A stretch of DNA of 63,439 nucleotides from Methanomethylophilus sp963631655 (GCA_963631655.1 CAVGRR010000004.1:1-63439); one strand, 5' to 3'. Counted from the first letter of the stretch, positions 1 to 10,812 are shown. Translations and numbers: made by a program. Notes: generated by a model not told the origin, from the letters alone.

Positions 1-1240
<1,240 letters not shown>

Positions 1241-1343
1241 GGATGTGGTCTAGCAGTCAAACAGGTTACGCATGAGAACTCATCTTCTTTTTTTATTTCC
1301 TTCATTTGAGTAAGTTTTTATCTGTTATTCATATCGATAATGG

Positions 1344-1988
1344 ATGACGGTCACAACGATTCATTCGAGATGCGGATTCGATTCCAACATCTATCTTCTC
1401 AAAGGACGTTCCGCGATACTTATCGACACCGGGACAGGTCTTGATTCGGAGAATGTCATTTCACAGATCTGGAAGGAACTCGGAGGTCTCCGCCTTTCCG
1501 CCGTTCTTCTCACACACTGTCATGCAGATCATGTGGGTGGTCTCGCTTCGATAGTCGACGAGTTCGGCTGTCCTGCATATATCAGCGAGATCGAATGCGA
1601 GGTGGTCTCCAAACCTGATCTTATAGTTTCATTTGCCGACGGATTGGGTGTGGATCTCCGTCCGGTCGCGGTCAAGAAACTCCTTCCGACCGATGTGTTC
1701 GACATCGGCGACCACAGACTTTCCATTATTCCCACTCCGGGTCATACTGCGGGAAGCGTCTGTTTCTTCGATGAATGCACAAACTCGCTTTTCTCCGGTG
1801 ACACGGTCTTCGCTTCCGGCTACGGACGTACCGATCTGCCCACCGGTTCCTCAGCAGACATGTTTTCTTCGTTGAACAGACTGTTCAATGTAAATATCGG
1901 AACTCTTTATCCAGGCCATGGACCTTCTGCCGATCACGGAAAAGACTCGGTCGAGAAGGCAAGGAACATGATGGTGGTGTCTTATTGA
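1344..1988 (+). CDS. MBL-fold metallo-hydrolase (glyoxalase II-like)
   Basis: 214-residue metallo-beta-lactamase-fold hydrolase. The HxHxDH metal motif is His58, His60, Asp62, His63 (HCHADH), followed by PGHT, SGD and a C-terminal YPGHG, the normal set of zinc ligands. Its size suits a glyoxalase II-like thioesterase, but the substrate cannot be told. A TATA-like gtttttatct about 25 nt before the ATG suggests a leaderless or nearly leaderless transcript. Its TGA overlaps the TTG start of the next gene, so the two are probably cotranscribed. Confidence 0.85.
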   Translation: MTVTTIHSRCGFDSNIYLLKGRSAILIDTGTGLDSENVISQIWKELGGLRLSAVLLTHCHADHVGGLASIVDEFGCPAYISEIECEVVSKPDLIVSFADGLGVDLRPVAVKKLLPTDVFDIGDHRLSIIPTPGHTAGSVCFFDECTNSLFSGDTVFASGYGRTDLPTGSSADMFSSLNRLFNVNIGTLYPGHGPSADHGKDSVEKARNMMVVSY

Positions 1989-2623
1989 AGATATACAAAT
2001 GCGACCTTTCAGACGGAATGAACAACGATGGAATCCGTGCCGCTGAAGCTTCTGCGAAAGCGGTCCGTTCCGGCAAGCTCATCGTATACCCTACCGATAC
2101 CGTTTACGGGGTCGGTGCAGACATTTATGACGAATCTGCCGTCAAATCCTTGTATCAGGCTAAGAAAAGGCCTTTCGACATGGCCCTTTCCGTCGCTGTC
2201 GCAGATATCGCTCAGATGGAGAACGTCGCTGTACTGAATGAGACCGCTGAAAAGCTGATCGATGCGTTCATGCCCGGACCGCTCACCATCATCATCCAGA
2301 AACAGCCCGACGTTCCGGACATTGTGACCGCTGGTTCTCAGAAGGTCGGTATCCGTATCCCCAACCACCCTATGGCAATGGAGATCGCGAAGCGTGCCGG
2401 ACCTATCGTGGCCACTTCCGCCAACACCCATTTCCATCCCGATGCCGTCAACATCGACATGGCAGTAGATGCCTTCGGTGAATCTGTATCGGTCTACGTG
2501 GACTGCGGAGCAAGTCCTCTCGGAAAGCCCTCGACCATCGTATGGATAAAGGACAAGGATATCGAGATCGTCCGTCAGGGCCTTATCACAGAGCAGATGA
2601 TCAACGAGGTCTTAAATTGTTAA
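1985..2623 (+). CDS. Sua5/YciO/YrdC-type threonylcarbamoyl-AMP synthase
   Basis: 212-residue YrdC-domain protein. This family makes threonylcarbamoyl-AMP from threonine, bicarbonate and ATP for the t6A37 modification of ANN-decoding tRNAs. The conserved start is visible: GKLIVYPTDTVYGVGAD, then KKRP, then PGPLTIIIQ, and the closing VGIRIPNHP and ATSAN motifs. It is the short form, without the C-terminal Sua5 domain. The start is TTG at 1985, overlapping the upstream stop as TTGA. The 3' end overlaps the methionine aminopeptidase start. Confidence 0.88.
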   Translation: MKIYKCDLSDGMNNDGIRAAEASAKAVRSGKLIVYPTDTVYGVGADIYDESAVKSLYQAKKRPFDMALSVAVADIAQMENVAVLNETAEKLIDAFMPGPLTIIIQKQPDVPDIVTAGSQKVGIRIPNHPMAMEIAKRAGPIVATSANTHFHPDAVNIDMAVDAFGESVSVYVDCGASPLGKPSTIVWIKDKDIEIVRQGLITEQMINEVLNC

Positions 2624-3537
2624 GCGAAGACGAACTTGCAAAATTGCGTAAAGCCGGCAGAATCTCAGGAGAGGCCAGGGAACTCGGTCTCAGCATGTGC
2701 AAACCCGGTGCAAAATTATACGATATCGCACAGGAGGTCGAGGGATACATCCGCGACCACGGATGCGGTCTCGCATTCCCCTGCAACCTCAGTATCAACG
2801 AGGTCGCCGCACACTACACCCCGTCACCGAACGACCAGACCCGTCTGAACGTCGGCGATGTCATCAAGGTGGACTGCGGAGGATTCCTCGACGGTTACAT
2901 CGGAGACACCGCAGGAACCGTGGAAGTGGGAACAAACGCCTACAGGGACCTTGTGGAATCGTCCAAACGCGCCAGGAACACCGTTGCGGAGTTCGTCGGA
3001 GCGGGCACACCCATCCGCGAGATCGGACGTGCCATCGAAATGAGTGTCAAGAGGGACGGTTTCAAGGTCGTTGAAAATCTCTGCGGACATCAGATCGCCC
3101 ACTGGGACCTCCACGCAGGATACTCCATTCCGCCTTACGATGCAGGCGACGAGACCACGATCGAGGCGGGACAGACCTTCGCCGTCGAGCCTTTCGCCAC
3201 CAACGGTCAGGGTTACGTCAACAACGGAAAGCCCGGAAACATTGTCATCAAAGTTCGTGACAAGGAACTCACCGACCCTGTACTCAAGGATTTTGTCGAT
3301 TTCATCGACAAGGAGTTCCACGGTCTCCCCTTCTGTGCCAGGAGCTGCGACAGGAGCCGCGGAGATTGGCAGCTCGGAGACTCTGTCGACCCCGACAAAT
3401 GTGTCAAGAAACTGACCCGTATGGGAGTTCTCAGCAGTTTCGCACAGCTCGTAGAAGCGCCCGGTGCGATCGTCACCCAGCACGAATACACCTTCTACGC
3501 TATCGGAACCAGGGCCGAAGTGACCACTCTTCCATAA
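2617..3537 (+). CDS. map: Methionine aminopeptidase, type II
   Basis: About 306 residues. Removes the initiator Met from nascent proteins using two metal ions. The metal ligands are seen in VDCGGFLDGYIGDTAG, the conserved HQIAHWDLHAG stretch and the late FAVEPFAT. The roughly 60-residue insert before the C-terminus marks the archaeal/eukaryal type II form. I start it at TTG 2617 because GAGGT lies 6 nt upstream and the protein then begins LSEDELAKLRKAG; a longer reading from 2542 would overlap Sua5 deeply. It forms the end of a three-gene run beginning with the metallo-hydrolase. Confidence 0.9.
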   Translation: MLSEDELAKLRKAGRISGEARELGLSMCKPGAKLYDIAQEVEGYIRDHGCGLAFPCNLSINEVAAHYTPSPNDQTRLNVGDVIKVDCGGFLDGYIGDTAGTVEVGTNAYRDLVESSKRARNTVAEFVGAGTPIREIGRAIEMSVKRDGFKVVENLCGHQIAHWDLHAGYSIPPYDAGDETTIEAGQTFAVEPFATNGQGYVNNGKPGNIVIKVRDKELTDPVLKDFVDFIDKEFHGLPFCARSCDRSRGDWQLGDSVDPDKCVKKLTRMGVLSSFAQLVEAPGAIVTQHEYTFYAIGTRAEVTTLP

Positions 3538-3574
3538 AACTTTAATCATCTCCCCCATACGGGGGAGTACAAAT

Positions 3575-3659
3575 GCCGACGTAGCCGAGCGGCCAAAGGC
3601 GTCAGACTCAAGATCTGCTCCGTAGAGGTTCACCGGTTCGAATCCGGTCGTCGGCACCA
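3575..3659 (+). tRNA. tRNA-Leu (CAA)
   Basis: Type II tRNA with a long variable arm. The acceptor stem GCCGACG pairs with CGTCGGC, the discriminator is A at 3656, and CCA is encoded at 3657-3659. The D arm contains the Leu-type TAGCCGAGCGG. The anticodon loop CTCAAGA gives anticodon CAA, reading UUG. The T loop is GTTCGAATC. No intron is seen. A73 supports leucine over serine. Confidence 0.93.
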
Positions 3660-3754
3660 TCCGTTTCCGTCATCGGAAAGTGCATCCCGCACACCGGAAT
3701 TCCTGGTGTCTGGCTCATGTACATCACGAGGGATTTCACCCAGTTCTGTTCCCC

Positions 3755-3911
3755 CATATCTATATAAATAAAGAGTGAATCAACCGATTTACGTAAACTC
3801 AGGACCCGTTCCGGACACGGAACGAAAACTGAGAGTGTGACCCCGTCATCCGGCTAGCACTTGAGCTTTCCGCATCAGGAATGATACGGAACATTTACGG
3901 AGGAATGAATT
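3755..3911 (+). promoter_or_regulatory. Promoter and leader of the rps13 operon
   Basis: TATATAAATA at 3761-3770 is a strong archaeal TATA box. Transcription would start near 3790, giving a leader of about 120 nt before the ATG at 3912. An AACATTTACGGAGGAATGAATT stretch holds the Shine-Dalgarno GGAGG near 3899-3903. No known leader element was recognised. Confidence 0.6.
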
Positions 3912-4442
3912 ATGGCAGCACCTAAAGCAGCTAACCAGAAAGCAGAGGCCGCCGCACCCGCTGAGAAAAAGAAGGGTCCGAAGAAATCTGCAAAGAGCGA
4001 GGGCGATGATTTCAACTACATCGTCCGTATGGCAAACACCGATATCGACGGTCTCAAATACACCGTCATCGGACTTCAGAGCATCAAAGGCGTAGGAAAG
4101 AGGGTTTCTCAGATCATTGCCAAGAAAGCAGCGATCGACCCCTCCGCAAAGATCGGTTCCCTCGACGAAGCGACCATCGCCAACCTTGAGAAACTCGTTC
4201 TCAGCTACGTAGAATACGCACCCAACTGGGCGGTCAACCGTCAGATGGACTACGAGACCGGAGCAGACATGCACCTTCTCGGAAACGATCTCAGCATCAT
4301 CCAGACCGACGACATCAACAGGATGCAGATGGCCCGCAGTTACCGCGGTGTAAGGCACTCCACCAACCACAAGGTAAGGGGTCAGAGGACCAGGTCCAAC
4401 GGAAGGAAGGGACTCGGACTCGGAGTCAAGAGGAAAGCCTGA
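3912..4442 (+). CDS. rps13: Small-subunit ribosomal protein uS13
   Basis: 176 residues; sits in the 30S head and contacts the P-site tRNA and bridges to the 50S subunit. The core starts at about residue 38 (DFNYIVRMANTDIDG), continues through IKGVGKRVSQIIAKKA, and ends in a basic tail (RGVRHSTNHKVRGQRTRSNGRKG) typical of the family. The first 35 residues are an Ala/Lys-rich extension not found in short homologues. First gene of rps13-rps4-rps11-rpoD, the standard archaeal order. Confidence 0.97.
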   Translation: MAAPKAANQKAEAAAPAEKKKGPKKSAKSEGDDFNYIVRMANTDIDGLKYTVIGLQSIKGVGKRVSQIIAKKAAIDPSAKIGSLDEATIANLEKLVLSYVEYAPNWAVNRQMDYETGADMHLLGNDLSIIQTDDINRMQMARSYRGVRHSTNHKVRGQRTRSNGRKGLGLGVKRKA

Positions 4443-4452
4443 GGTGAGTTAA

Positions 4453-5052
4453 ATGGGAGATCCTAAATTTTCAAGAAAATGCTACGACACCCCCTCACAC
4501 CCCTGGCAGGGCGAGAGGATCAAGAACGAGAACGAGGTCGTCCGCCAGTTCGGTCTTAAGAACAAGACCGAGGTCTGGAAAGCAGACACCATGCTGAGGA
4601 ACTTCAGGAAACAGTCCAGGGAACTTCAGTCCCGTCTCAGAAGCGGTGACCAGCAGGCAAAGATCGAGGCCGACGCACTTATCGCAAAGTGCTCCCGTAT
4701 CGGAGTCCTTCCCGTCTCCGGCGGAGACCTCAACGCCATCCTTGTCCTCAAGAGCGAGGACATTCTCAGCAGGCGTCTTCAGACCATCGTCTTCCAGAAA
4801 GGTCTTGCAACCACCATCAGGCAGGCAAGGCAGCTCATCAACCACGGACACATCTTCGTGGACGGCCACAAGGTCACCGTTCCCGGATACATCGTTCTCC
4901 GTGAGGAAGAGGGTTCCGTCAGCTACAACCCTGCATCGCCCTTCACCGACGAGATGCACCCCATGAGGAACGGAGGCGCAGCCCCCGTCGCAGCACCTGT
5001 CGAAGAGCCCGCAGAGACCGAAGAAGCACCCGCAGAGGAGGTTTCCGAATGA
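4453..5052 (+). CDS. rps4: Small-subunit ribosomal protein uS4
   Basis: 199 residues; an early 16S rRNA-binding assembly protein. The S4 RNA-binding domain is visible at about 105-165 (RRLQTIVFQKGLATTIRQARQLINHGHIFVDGHKV). The C-terminal 30 residues are Ala/Glu/Pro-rich and acidic, probably a disordered tail. It starts 10 nt after rps13 and overlaps rps11 by 4 nt (ATGA), so the genes are translationally coupled. Confidence 0.97.
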   Translation: MGDPKFSRKCYDTPSHPWQGERIKNENEVVRQFGLKNKTEVWKADTMLRNFRKQSRELQSRLRSGDQQAKIEADALIAKCSRIGVLPVSGGDLNAILVLKSEDILSRRLQTIVFQKGLATTIRQARQLINHGHIFVDGHKVTVPGYIVLREEEGSVSYNPASPFTDEMHPMRNGGAAPVAAPVEEPAETEEAPAEEVSE

Positions 5053-5435
5053 GTTCAAAATGGGGAATCGCGAACATTTTCGCCAGCTACAACAACGTCA
5101 TGATCACCCTCACCGACATCACCGGTGCAGAGACCCTCGGCAAAGTGACCGGCGGTATGATCGTCAAACAGGCCAAGGACCAGTCCTCCCCTTACGCAGC
5201 TCAGAAAGCGGCCGAGAAGATCGCCGAGATCGCAGCTGAGAAAGAGATCACTGGAATCTACGTCAGGGTCAGGGCACCCGGAGGAAACAAATCCACCTCT
5301 CCCGGTCCCGGAGCCCAGGCAGCCATCCGTGCACTTGCCCGTGCAGGCCTCAGGATCGGCCGCATCGAGGATGTCACTCCTATACCCCACGACGGTACCA
5401 AACCTAAGGGCGGACGCAGAGGACGCAGGGTCTGA
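5049..5435 (+). CDS. rps11: Small-subunit ribosomal protein uS11
   Basis: 128 residues; lines the 30S platform. Begins MSSKWGIANIFASYNNVMITLTD and ends with the conserved glycine-rich basic tail (IPHDGTKPKGGRRGRRV). The normal archaeal length and the ATGA overlap with rps4 fix the start. Confidence 0.97.
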   Translation: MSSKWGIANIFASYNNVMITLTDITGAETLGKVTGGMIVKQAKDQSSPYAAQKAAEKIAEIAAEKEITGIYVRVRAPGGNKSTSPGPGAQAAIRALARAGLRIGRIEDVTPIPHDGTKPKGGRRGRRV

Positions 5436-5446
5436 GGTGGCTCGTC

Positions 5447-6289
5447 ATGCAAATACAGATTGTCTCAATGGAGGACACCAAGGCGAAGTTCATCCTCAAG
5501 GATTCTTCGCCTGCCATGGCCAACGCCCTCAGGCGTACCATGCTCCAGGACATTCCTAAGATGGCGATCGACAAGGTGGACTTCCACCTCGGTCCCATCA
5601 TGCAGGACGACAAGGAGTACGAGAGTGTGACCTCTCTCTTCGATGAGGTCATCGCCCACAGGCTGGGTCTTGTTCCCGTTCCCACCACCGATCAGTTCAA
5701 ATTCCAGAAAGAATGCTCCTGCGGGGGCACCGGCTGTCCTGGCTGTACCATCATGTACAGTCTGAACAAGTTCGGACCCTGCACCGTTCTCTCCGGAGAC
5801 CTCACACCTCTGGGCGACGCAAGCCTCAAGGTAAAGGACGAACACATCCCGATAGTCGAACTCACCGATACCCAGGCAGTCCTGATCTACGCGACAGCTG
5901 TCATGGGAACCGCCAGGCAGCACGTCAAATGGCAGGCCGCTTTCGGTGTCGGATACTCCTACATGCCTATCATCACCATCGATGCGAAGAAGGCCAAGGA
6001 CGCCGACATCCAGAAGTACGCTGTCTCCGAGTACCCCGGACTCTTCAAGATCGAAGGCGGCAACCTTGTCGTCGACAATCTCGAGAGGGCATGCGTCCTC
6101 GGAAAGGCTGTTCAGCACGACTCCCGTCTCGAGGGTGCCGTGACCGTCAGCTGGGACGACAGCAACTTCATCTTCAGGTTCGAGACCGACGGCTCTCTGA
6201 CCGCCAGGCAGGTCCTCGACAAAGCAGTCGAGATCCTCCACAAGAAGGCAGAAGAGGTCCTCGACGTCGTCAGCGAAGCTGAGTTCTGA
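5447..6289 (+). CDS. rpoD: DNA-directed RNA polymerase subunit D
   Basis: 280 residues; the archaeal counterpart of Rpb3 and bacterial alpha, pairing with subunit L to nucleate RNA polymerase assembly. The N-terminal dimerisation motif (NALRRTMLQDIPKMAIDKVDF) is present. A CSCGGTGCPGC loop at about 88-98 matches the Rpb3-type zinc loop. The later ferredoxin-like region (around 175-215) has none of the Fe-S cysteines that some methanogen subunits carry, so that cluster is probably lost. Last gene of the ribosomal operon; a hairpin and T-run follow. Confidence 0.95.
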   Translation: MQIQIVSMEDTKAKFILKDSSPAMANALRRTMLQDIPKMAIDKVDFHLGPIMQDDKEYESVTSLFDEVIAHRLGLVPVPTTDQFKFQKECSCGGTGCPGCTIMYSLNKFGPCTVLSGDLTPLGDASLKVKDEHIPIVELTDTQAVLIYATAVMGTARQHVKWQAAFGVGYSYMPIITIDAKKAKDADIQKYAVSEYPGLFKIEGGNLVVDNLERACVLGKAVQHDSRLEGAVTVSWDDSNFIFRFETDGSLTARQVLDKAVEILHKKAEEVLDVVSEAEF

Positions 6290-6300
6290 TTTCAAAATCA

Positions 6301-6327
6301 TTTTCCCCCTTTCGGGGGATCTTTTTA
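6301..6327 (+). terminator. Intrinsic-type terminator after rpoD
   Basis: CCCCC at 6305-6309 pairs with GGGGG at 6314-6318, followed by a T-run at 6322-6326. It lies between the convergent rpoD and polC genes. Confidence 0.65.
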
Positions 6328-6366
6328 TTCACGATTTTCACGTGCTGGCACATTTGATCTGCTGTG

Positions 6367-9300
6367 TCAGAAGAAGTCATCGAGCAGGGTCTTGACCTTG
6401 TCGTTCTTGAACAGGGAGTCCATGCTCAGTTTGATGATCTTGATCCTTTCGACGGTGTAACTGTCGAGACCGTATGTGTCGCAAACGGTCAATGAAACGT
6501 CGAGATACTTCCTGACCGAAGCTTCGCTGACGGTCATGGTGAGCTCGTTTCCGCAGGTACATCTTCCGGAGAGCGGTACCCTGCGGTATTTACGTGCGCA
6601 TTTGGTGCATCTCACGGTCTGTGTCGCGAAACTCCTGAGGTTTCCGACCATGTCGGGCATGAAGTGCTTGTTGATGACCTTGTTGGCGACATCACGTTCG
6701 TCCACAGAACGGCACTTCTTTCCGAGGTCCAGCTGGGCGATCATCTTATCTTTCATACTGCCCAAAGTGGTGTATGCGGATTCCTTCGGTCCTTCGGAGA
6801 TATCATATGTGTCGTGGGTGAATCCCAGGGTCTCGTACTGGTTCGGAGTACCGATACGGCCTGCCACCAGGTCCATGATACCCTCGATCTCCTTCGGATC
6901 CTTCATGTCCATGGCGGCCTGATAGAATTCCAGCGGATATGCACGGAGGCAGTCCACGTTGTGTGCCTCCTTATCGATCTCGTTGGGGTCCAGTCTCGTT
7001 GTCAGAACGAGAGGACTGTCCATGAGGCCTCCACGCCTGTCGGGAAGGAACATCTTGGAGAAGTTCAGAAGTCCGTCCAGAGCGAGGATGATACAGTCCT
7101 CATCACCGTCGCAGTTCCTCCTCTTGGAAGCGTGATAGAACGGGTGTCCGTAACAGCCTCTGACCGAACTGTATCCGATGATCCTGCAGAGGATACATCC
7201 GGATGTGTGGGGAGCGAGACCGAACGCGATACTTCCGATGAGATCGGATGATTTCGTCGCGTTGTAGTACGGTTTCATTCCGTAGATGTATTGGAGTTCG
7301 TCATCGACGAAATTGGCCACCTGCACCATGTATTTGCCGCAGTCCCTGGAGGGGATGATGTCCTGTACCTTCAGTTCCACTGTCTGTTCCGGATCCGTGA
7401 GGGGGTCGCCGTTCCAGTCGTGGGTGTAGCCGAGTTCATGCGCCTTCTCGATGGTAAGTCCGATCTCCCTCGGTTTGAAGTGGGTGAGGGGGATATCGGT
7501 CATATCATACCTGACCGTTCCGTCCCTGAAGATGGAGATGTTGTTCTTCCTTCTGAGGATACCTTTTTCCAGGGTCTCAGGGGTCTTGGTGCGGGAGGTC
7601 ATCTTGTCCTGGCACTTCAGGGCCTCCTTCCTGGGATTGAAGTCCGGAAGGTACATGGGCTCGTCGTGGGTCTTGTCGTATTCCGCCTTGATTTCCAGGG
7701 CACGTTTGTTGAGGTTGGCGACGGCATCGGCATATTCCTTCTCGATGTCGAGGTCTACGGTGTTCTCGCTGTTGTGTACGGGTTCGGTGTGGACCTCGCA
7801 TTTCCTGCACCAGACACGGAACGTCTTGTCACCGCAGATGGGGCACATGCGGAGACCCAGGTTCGGATGCAGGATATGGCTCCTGCTTGAGGAATCGAAC
7901 GTGCTGGGTCCTTCGAACGCTTTTCTGGCGGCCGCGGTGTCCTTGATACCCTTGTGGGCCTCGTCCTCCAATCCAATGAGCACCTGGCACACAGGTGAGC
8001 CGGCCCTTTCCTTGGCCTTTTCAGGACGTCCCATCCTGGTTCCGATACGGGTGAGCACCCTCGCTCTCACTTCGTAACCTGCCGCCTTGCTGATGGCCTC
8101 GAGGGTGTTGTCTCCTTCGAGCTCCTTGATCTTCTTCAGTTTCCCGTTCTCTATGCAAAGACCTAGACAGTCGACGATGGGTTCGGAATAGACGGTGTCC
8201 ACATAGACGGTGTCGTCCCTTACCCTGTGTGTCGCATTGAGGTCTTCGAGTATTCTTTTTGAAACAGGTTCCACAGGAAGGATGAGGTGTCCGTCGGAGA
8301 ACGACCCCGTCTCGACGAGGGTCTTCTGAAGGATCCTTGCCCTGTCGGCCTCCAGTTCGCTCCAGAACAGATTGAACTTCGGATGGAGTGCGACACCGTA
8401 CATCTGGGACATTTCTTTTGAACGTTCGTAGGTGGGTGATTTCCAGTCTTCGGGAAGCTCGCCGTTGTTGTGTGCCTTGATCTCTTCCCTGTGCCATTCC
8501 ACCGCGTAACCGCAGGGGACGAGGACGTGGTTGTTCTCACAGAACTCTCCGTAGGGGACGAGGATCTCTCCGTTGTCGGTGACCTCGACGACGTTGCGTT
8601 TGATCTCAAGGTACTCTTCCTTGGTCTGACAGTATACGAGGTCTCCGTTCTTCAGGAGGACTGTGGGCCCTTCGATGGTGTCCACGGGAGTGACGACGCA
8701 TGCCTTTCCAGGACGTTCGATCTTGCACTGGGTTCCGAGTGCCATGAATTCGTCCATGGCGTACATGCTCGCGGGATTGTAGGCGAGGGACGCCAGTCCG
8801 GAGGTCCTGGCACGTCCGTATCTGAGTCTGAATGCGCCTTTGGCGCAGGGATGTCCGAAGATGGGACGTCCGGCGACCATGTCACGCAGATATTTGGTGG
8901 CAGGTTCGACCTTTTTCACGTGGTCCTTCTTACCGTCGTCGACGGTCTTGTGGCGGTTGAGGTATTCCCCGATGAAGTCCCAGCCTTGGATCTTCAGCTT
9001 GTCGACGTGCTTCTTCAGTTTGGATGCCTTGAGGCACATACCTTCTGCAATGACAAGACAGGCACCTCCCCTGACACGGTTTGTCTCGATACGTGCCAGG
9101 TCCCTGAAACCTCCGAGTTCGACCTTTTCGGTACCTTCTCCGTCGATCATGACGGGGCATTTGGAAACAATGAGCTCGATATCATCCGCTTCGGGCATGA
9201 ACTGCAGTGCGGCGCACTGCCTGTAGAGAGGGATCTCCTCCTGAAGCCTTCCGACCTCTTCCGGGGTGGGTTTGTACCTGTCGATACCCATCTTCTGACG

Positions 9301-9801
9301 TACGACGTCGCAGACGAGAACGCTCATTGCCTGTCCGGTACCTCCTGCGGCACGGATAGGTCCTGCGAAGACGAGGTCCGCGAATTCGGTCCCGTCGTCG
9401 TTCTTCTTGATCCTGGTGTACGCGATACCTTCCAGAGGGGCGACGAGGATACCTTCGGTGATGATGGCGAGACCGATCCTCACTGCACGGTCGAGCGTGG
9501 CCTCGCGGGAATCCGCGGGTTTGGCGGCGTATTCTTCGGCGACCTTCAGTGCAACGATCTCACGGTTGTGGTGGATGGCGGTCAGTCTGCGGATATCCTC
9601 CGCCAGACCTTTCACGTTGTAGTCCTTGAGAAGTTCCTCCACACGGGATGCAAGGTCTTCTGCACGGGGGACCTCGACCTCCATGGTGGGGTCCTTTCCC
9701 TTCTTCCTTGCCTCCTCTGCGATCTTGTAGAGTTCCTCGGTCTTGGAGTTGAGTTTGGAGAAATACTCCCTCATCTCCGGACTGACAGCCACCTCGGACA
9801 T
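6367..9801 (-). CDS. polC: DNA polymerase D (family D) large subunit DP2
   Basis: 1144 residues; the catalytic subunit of the euryarchaeal replicative polymerase PolD, whose core resembles multi-subunit RNA polymerases. The catalytic NxDxD is in NCDGDED near residue 897. A zinc finger CPICGDKTFRVWCRKC lies near 655 and another (CTKCARKYRR to CTCG) near 1065; the C-terminal tail would contact the small subunit and PCNA. No intein interrupts it, although the family is a frequent intein site. The small subunit DP1 is not in the window. The gene lies 4 nt downstream of the Nog1-like GTPase and probably shares its transcript. Confidence 0.97.
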   Translation of the reverse strand: MSEVAVSPEMREYFSKLNSKTEELYKIAEEARKKGKDPTMEVEVPRAEDLASRVEELLKDYNVKGLAEDIRRLTAIHHNREIVALKVAEEYAAKPADSREATLDRAVRIGLAIITEGILVAPLEGIAYTRIKKNDDGTEFADLVFAGPIRAAGGTGQAMSVLVCDVVRQKMGIDRYKPTPEEVGRLQEEIPLYRQCAALQFMPEADDIELIVSKCPVMIDGEGTEKVELGGFRDLARIETNRVRGGACLVIAEGMCLKASKLKKHVDKLKIQGWDFIGEYLNRHKTVDDGKKDHVKKVEPATKYLRDMVAGRPIFGHPCAKGAFRLRYGRARTSGLASLAYNPASMYAMDEFMALGTQCKIERPGKACVVTPVDTIEGPTVLLKNGDLVYCQTKEEYLEIKRNVVEVTDNGEILVPYGEFCENNHVLVPCGYAVEWHREEIKAHNNGELPEDWKSPTYERSKEMSQMYGVALHPKFNLFWSELEADRARILQKTLVETGSFSDGHLILPVEPVSKRILEDLNATHRVRDDTVYVDTVYSEPIVDCLGLCIENGKLKKIKELEGDNTLEAISKAAGYEVRARVLTRIGTRMGRPEKAKERAGSPVCQVLIGLEDEAHKGIKDTAAARKAFEGPSTFDSSSRSHILHPNLGLRMCPICGDKTFRVWCRKCEVHTEPVHNSENTVDLDIEKEYADAVANLNKRALEIKAEYDKTHDEPMYLPDFNPRKEALKCQDKMTSRTKTPETLEKGILRRKNNISIFRDGTVRYDMTDIPLTHFKPREIGLTIEKAHELGYTHDWNGDPLTDPEQTVELKVQDIIPSRDCGKYMVQVANFVDDELQYIYGMKPYYNATKSSDLIGSIAFGLAPHTSGCILCRIIGYSSVRGCYGHPFYHASKRRNCDGDEDCIILALDGLLNFSKMFLPDRRGGLMDSPLVLTTRLDPNEIDKEAHNVDCLRAYPLEFYQAAMDMKDPKEIEGIMDLVAGRIGTPNQYETLGFTHDTYDISEGPKESAYTTLGSMKDKMIAQLDLGKKCRSVDERDVANKVINKHFMPDMVGNLRSFATQTVRCTKCARKYRRVPLSGRCTCGNELTMTVSEASVRKYLDVSLTVCDTYGLDSYTVERIKIIKLSMDSLFKNDKVKTLLDDFF

Positions 9802-9804
9802 CGC

Positions 9805-10812
9805 TCACTCCGCCCCGTCCAGGGGAACGGCCAGGGAGTGCTTCCTGAAGATCTCCCTCAGTTTCGGGAGGAGGTCGTTCCTGAACTCCTCCATTCCCTC
9901 TCCGCTCTTGGTGGAGATGCGGACGGCATCGCCTTCGGTCTTCACGATGTCGCATTTGCTTTCCACGACGATGATGGGAACGTCCTGGAAATTGGACCTG
10001 ATGTTGTCGAGGAGCTTCTTCTGGACGTCGAGTCCGTATCCGCAGGTCTCCGACGGGTCGATGATGAAGATCATCAGGTCGGTGAGGTACCTCAGAGCGA
10101 GGACGGCCTGTTTCTCGATGTCGTTCCTGTCCTCGAAGCTGCGGTCGAGAAGACCGGGCGTGTCGACGATCTGGTACTTCCTCCAGTCGTCCTCGATGTG
10201 TCCGATGGTGATACCTTTGGTGGTGAAGGGATAAGGCGCGATCTCGGGTGCCGCGGTGCTGATGTAGGTGACGAGACTGCTCTTTCCGACGTTCGGGAAT
10301 CCGGCCACCACTGCGGTGGGGATCTTCGGGTCGATGGTGGGCAGTTCCCTGAACTTGTTCTTGGCGTCCTGCAGGAACAGAAGGTCCTTGGAGATCTGTT
10401 TCACGTAGGATCCGAGACGTCCGTAGAATCCCTTTTTGATCGCTTCGATCCTTGCTGGGTCTTTGGTGCGTCTGACCTCTCTGAGTGACTGGTTCTTCAG
10501 CAGTTCCGTCCTGCCGGCGGCCCAATTGAGCGCTCCGAGCGCCTTCTTGTACCTGTCGATGCCGATCACCAGGTTTACCAGTTCGGGGAAGAAATCATCC
10601 TGTTTTTCCAGTCTGGGGAATTTTTGGATGTAGCCGACGAGAGTCGTCTCGACTATGTCGCCCGAAGCCGTAATCCTTGCAAGCGTGGTCTTCTTCTTTG
10701 TATCCAAAGAGTCGCTGCCTTTCTTGGAGATCTTGGCGGCCCTGCGGAATGCCTTGTCCATTAACTCCTCTGCTGTGAGGACTGTCGGTATAGATGTGTT
10801 CATTCCGGCCAT
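9805..10812 (-). CDS. Nog1-like Obg-family GTPase
   Basis: 335 residues. The long N-terminal helical region (1-165) and the G domain match the archaeal/eukaryal Nog1 family, linked to large-subunit ribosome assembly. The P-loop is GFPNVGKSS near residue 172; PYPFTTKGITIGH, DTPGLLDR and a late ESKCDIV (G4-like) follow. Start at ATG 10812. The 3' end is 4 nt from polC, so replication and ribosome-assembly genes look cotranscribed here. Confidence 0.88.
   Translation of the reverse strand: MAGMNTSIPTVLTAEELMDKAFRRAAKISKKGSDSLDTKKKTTLARITASGDIVETTLVGYIQKFPRLEKQDDFFPELVNLVIGIDRYKKALGALNWAAGRTELLKNQSLREVRRTKDPARIEAIKKGFYGRLGSYVKQISKDLLFLQDAKNKFRELPTIDPKIPTAVVAGFPNVGKSSLVTYISTAAPEIAPYPFTTKGITIGHIEDDWRKYQIVDTPGLLDRSFEDRNDIEKQAVLALRYLTDLMIFIIDPSETCGYGLDVQKKLLDNIRSNFQDVPIIVVESKCDIVKTEGDAVRISTKSGEGMEEFRNDLLPKLREIFRKHSLAVPLDGAE

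Noticed and set aside
1241..1343. 5S rRNA or tRNA after the 23S gene
   Set aside because: The 100 nt do not fold into either and lack their conserved sequences.
2542..2616. Longer methionine aminopeptidase starting at 2542
   Set aside because: It would overlap Sua5 by 80 bases with no family similarity in the extra residues; TTG 2617 has a good Shine-Dalgarno.
6367..9801. Intein in polC
   Set aside because: The protein is of normal length with uninterrupted motifs; the same applies to rtcB.
8470..10488. A 672-codon plus-strand frame opposite polC and the GTPase
   Set aside because: It crosses two well-defined genes on the other strand and shows no domain.
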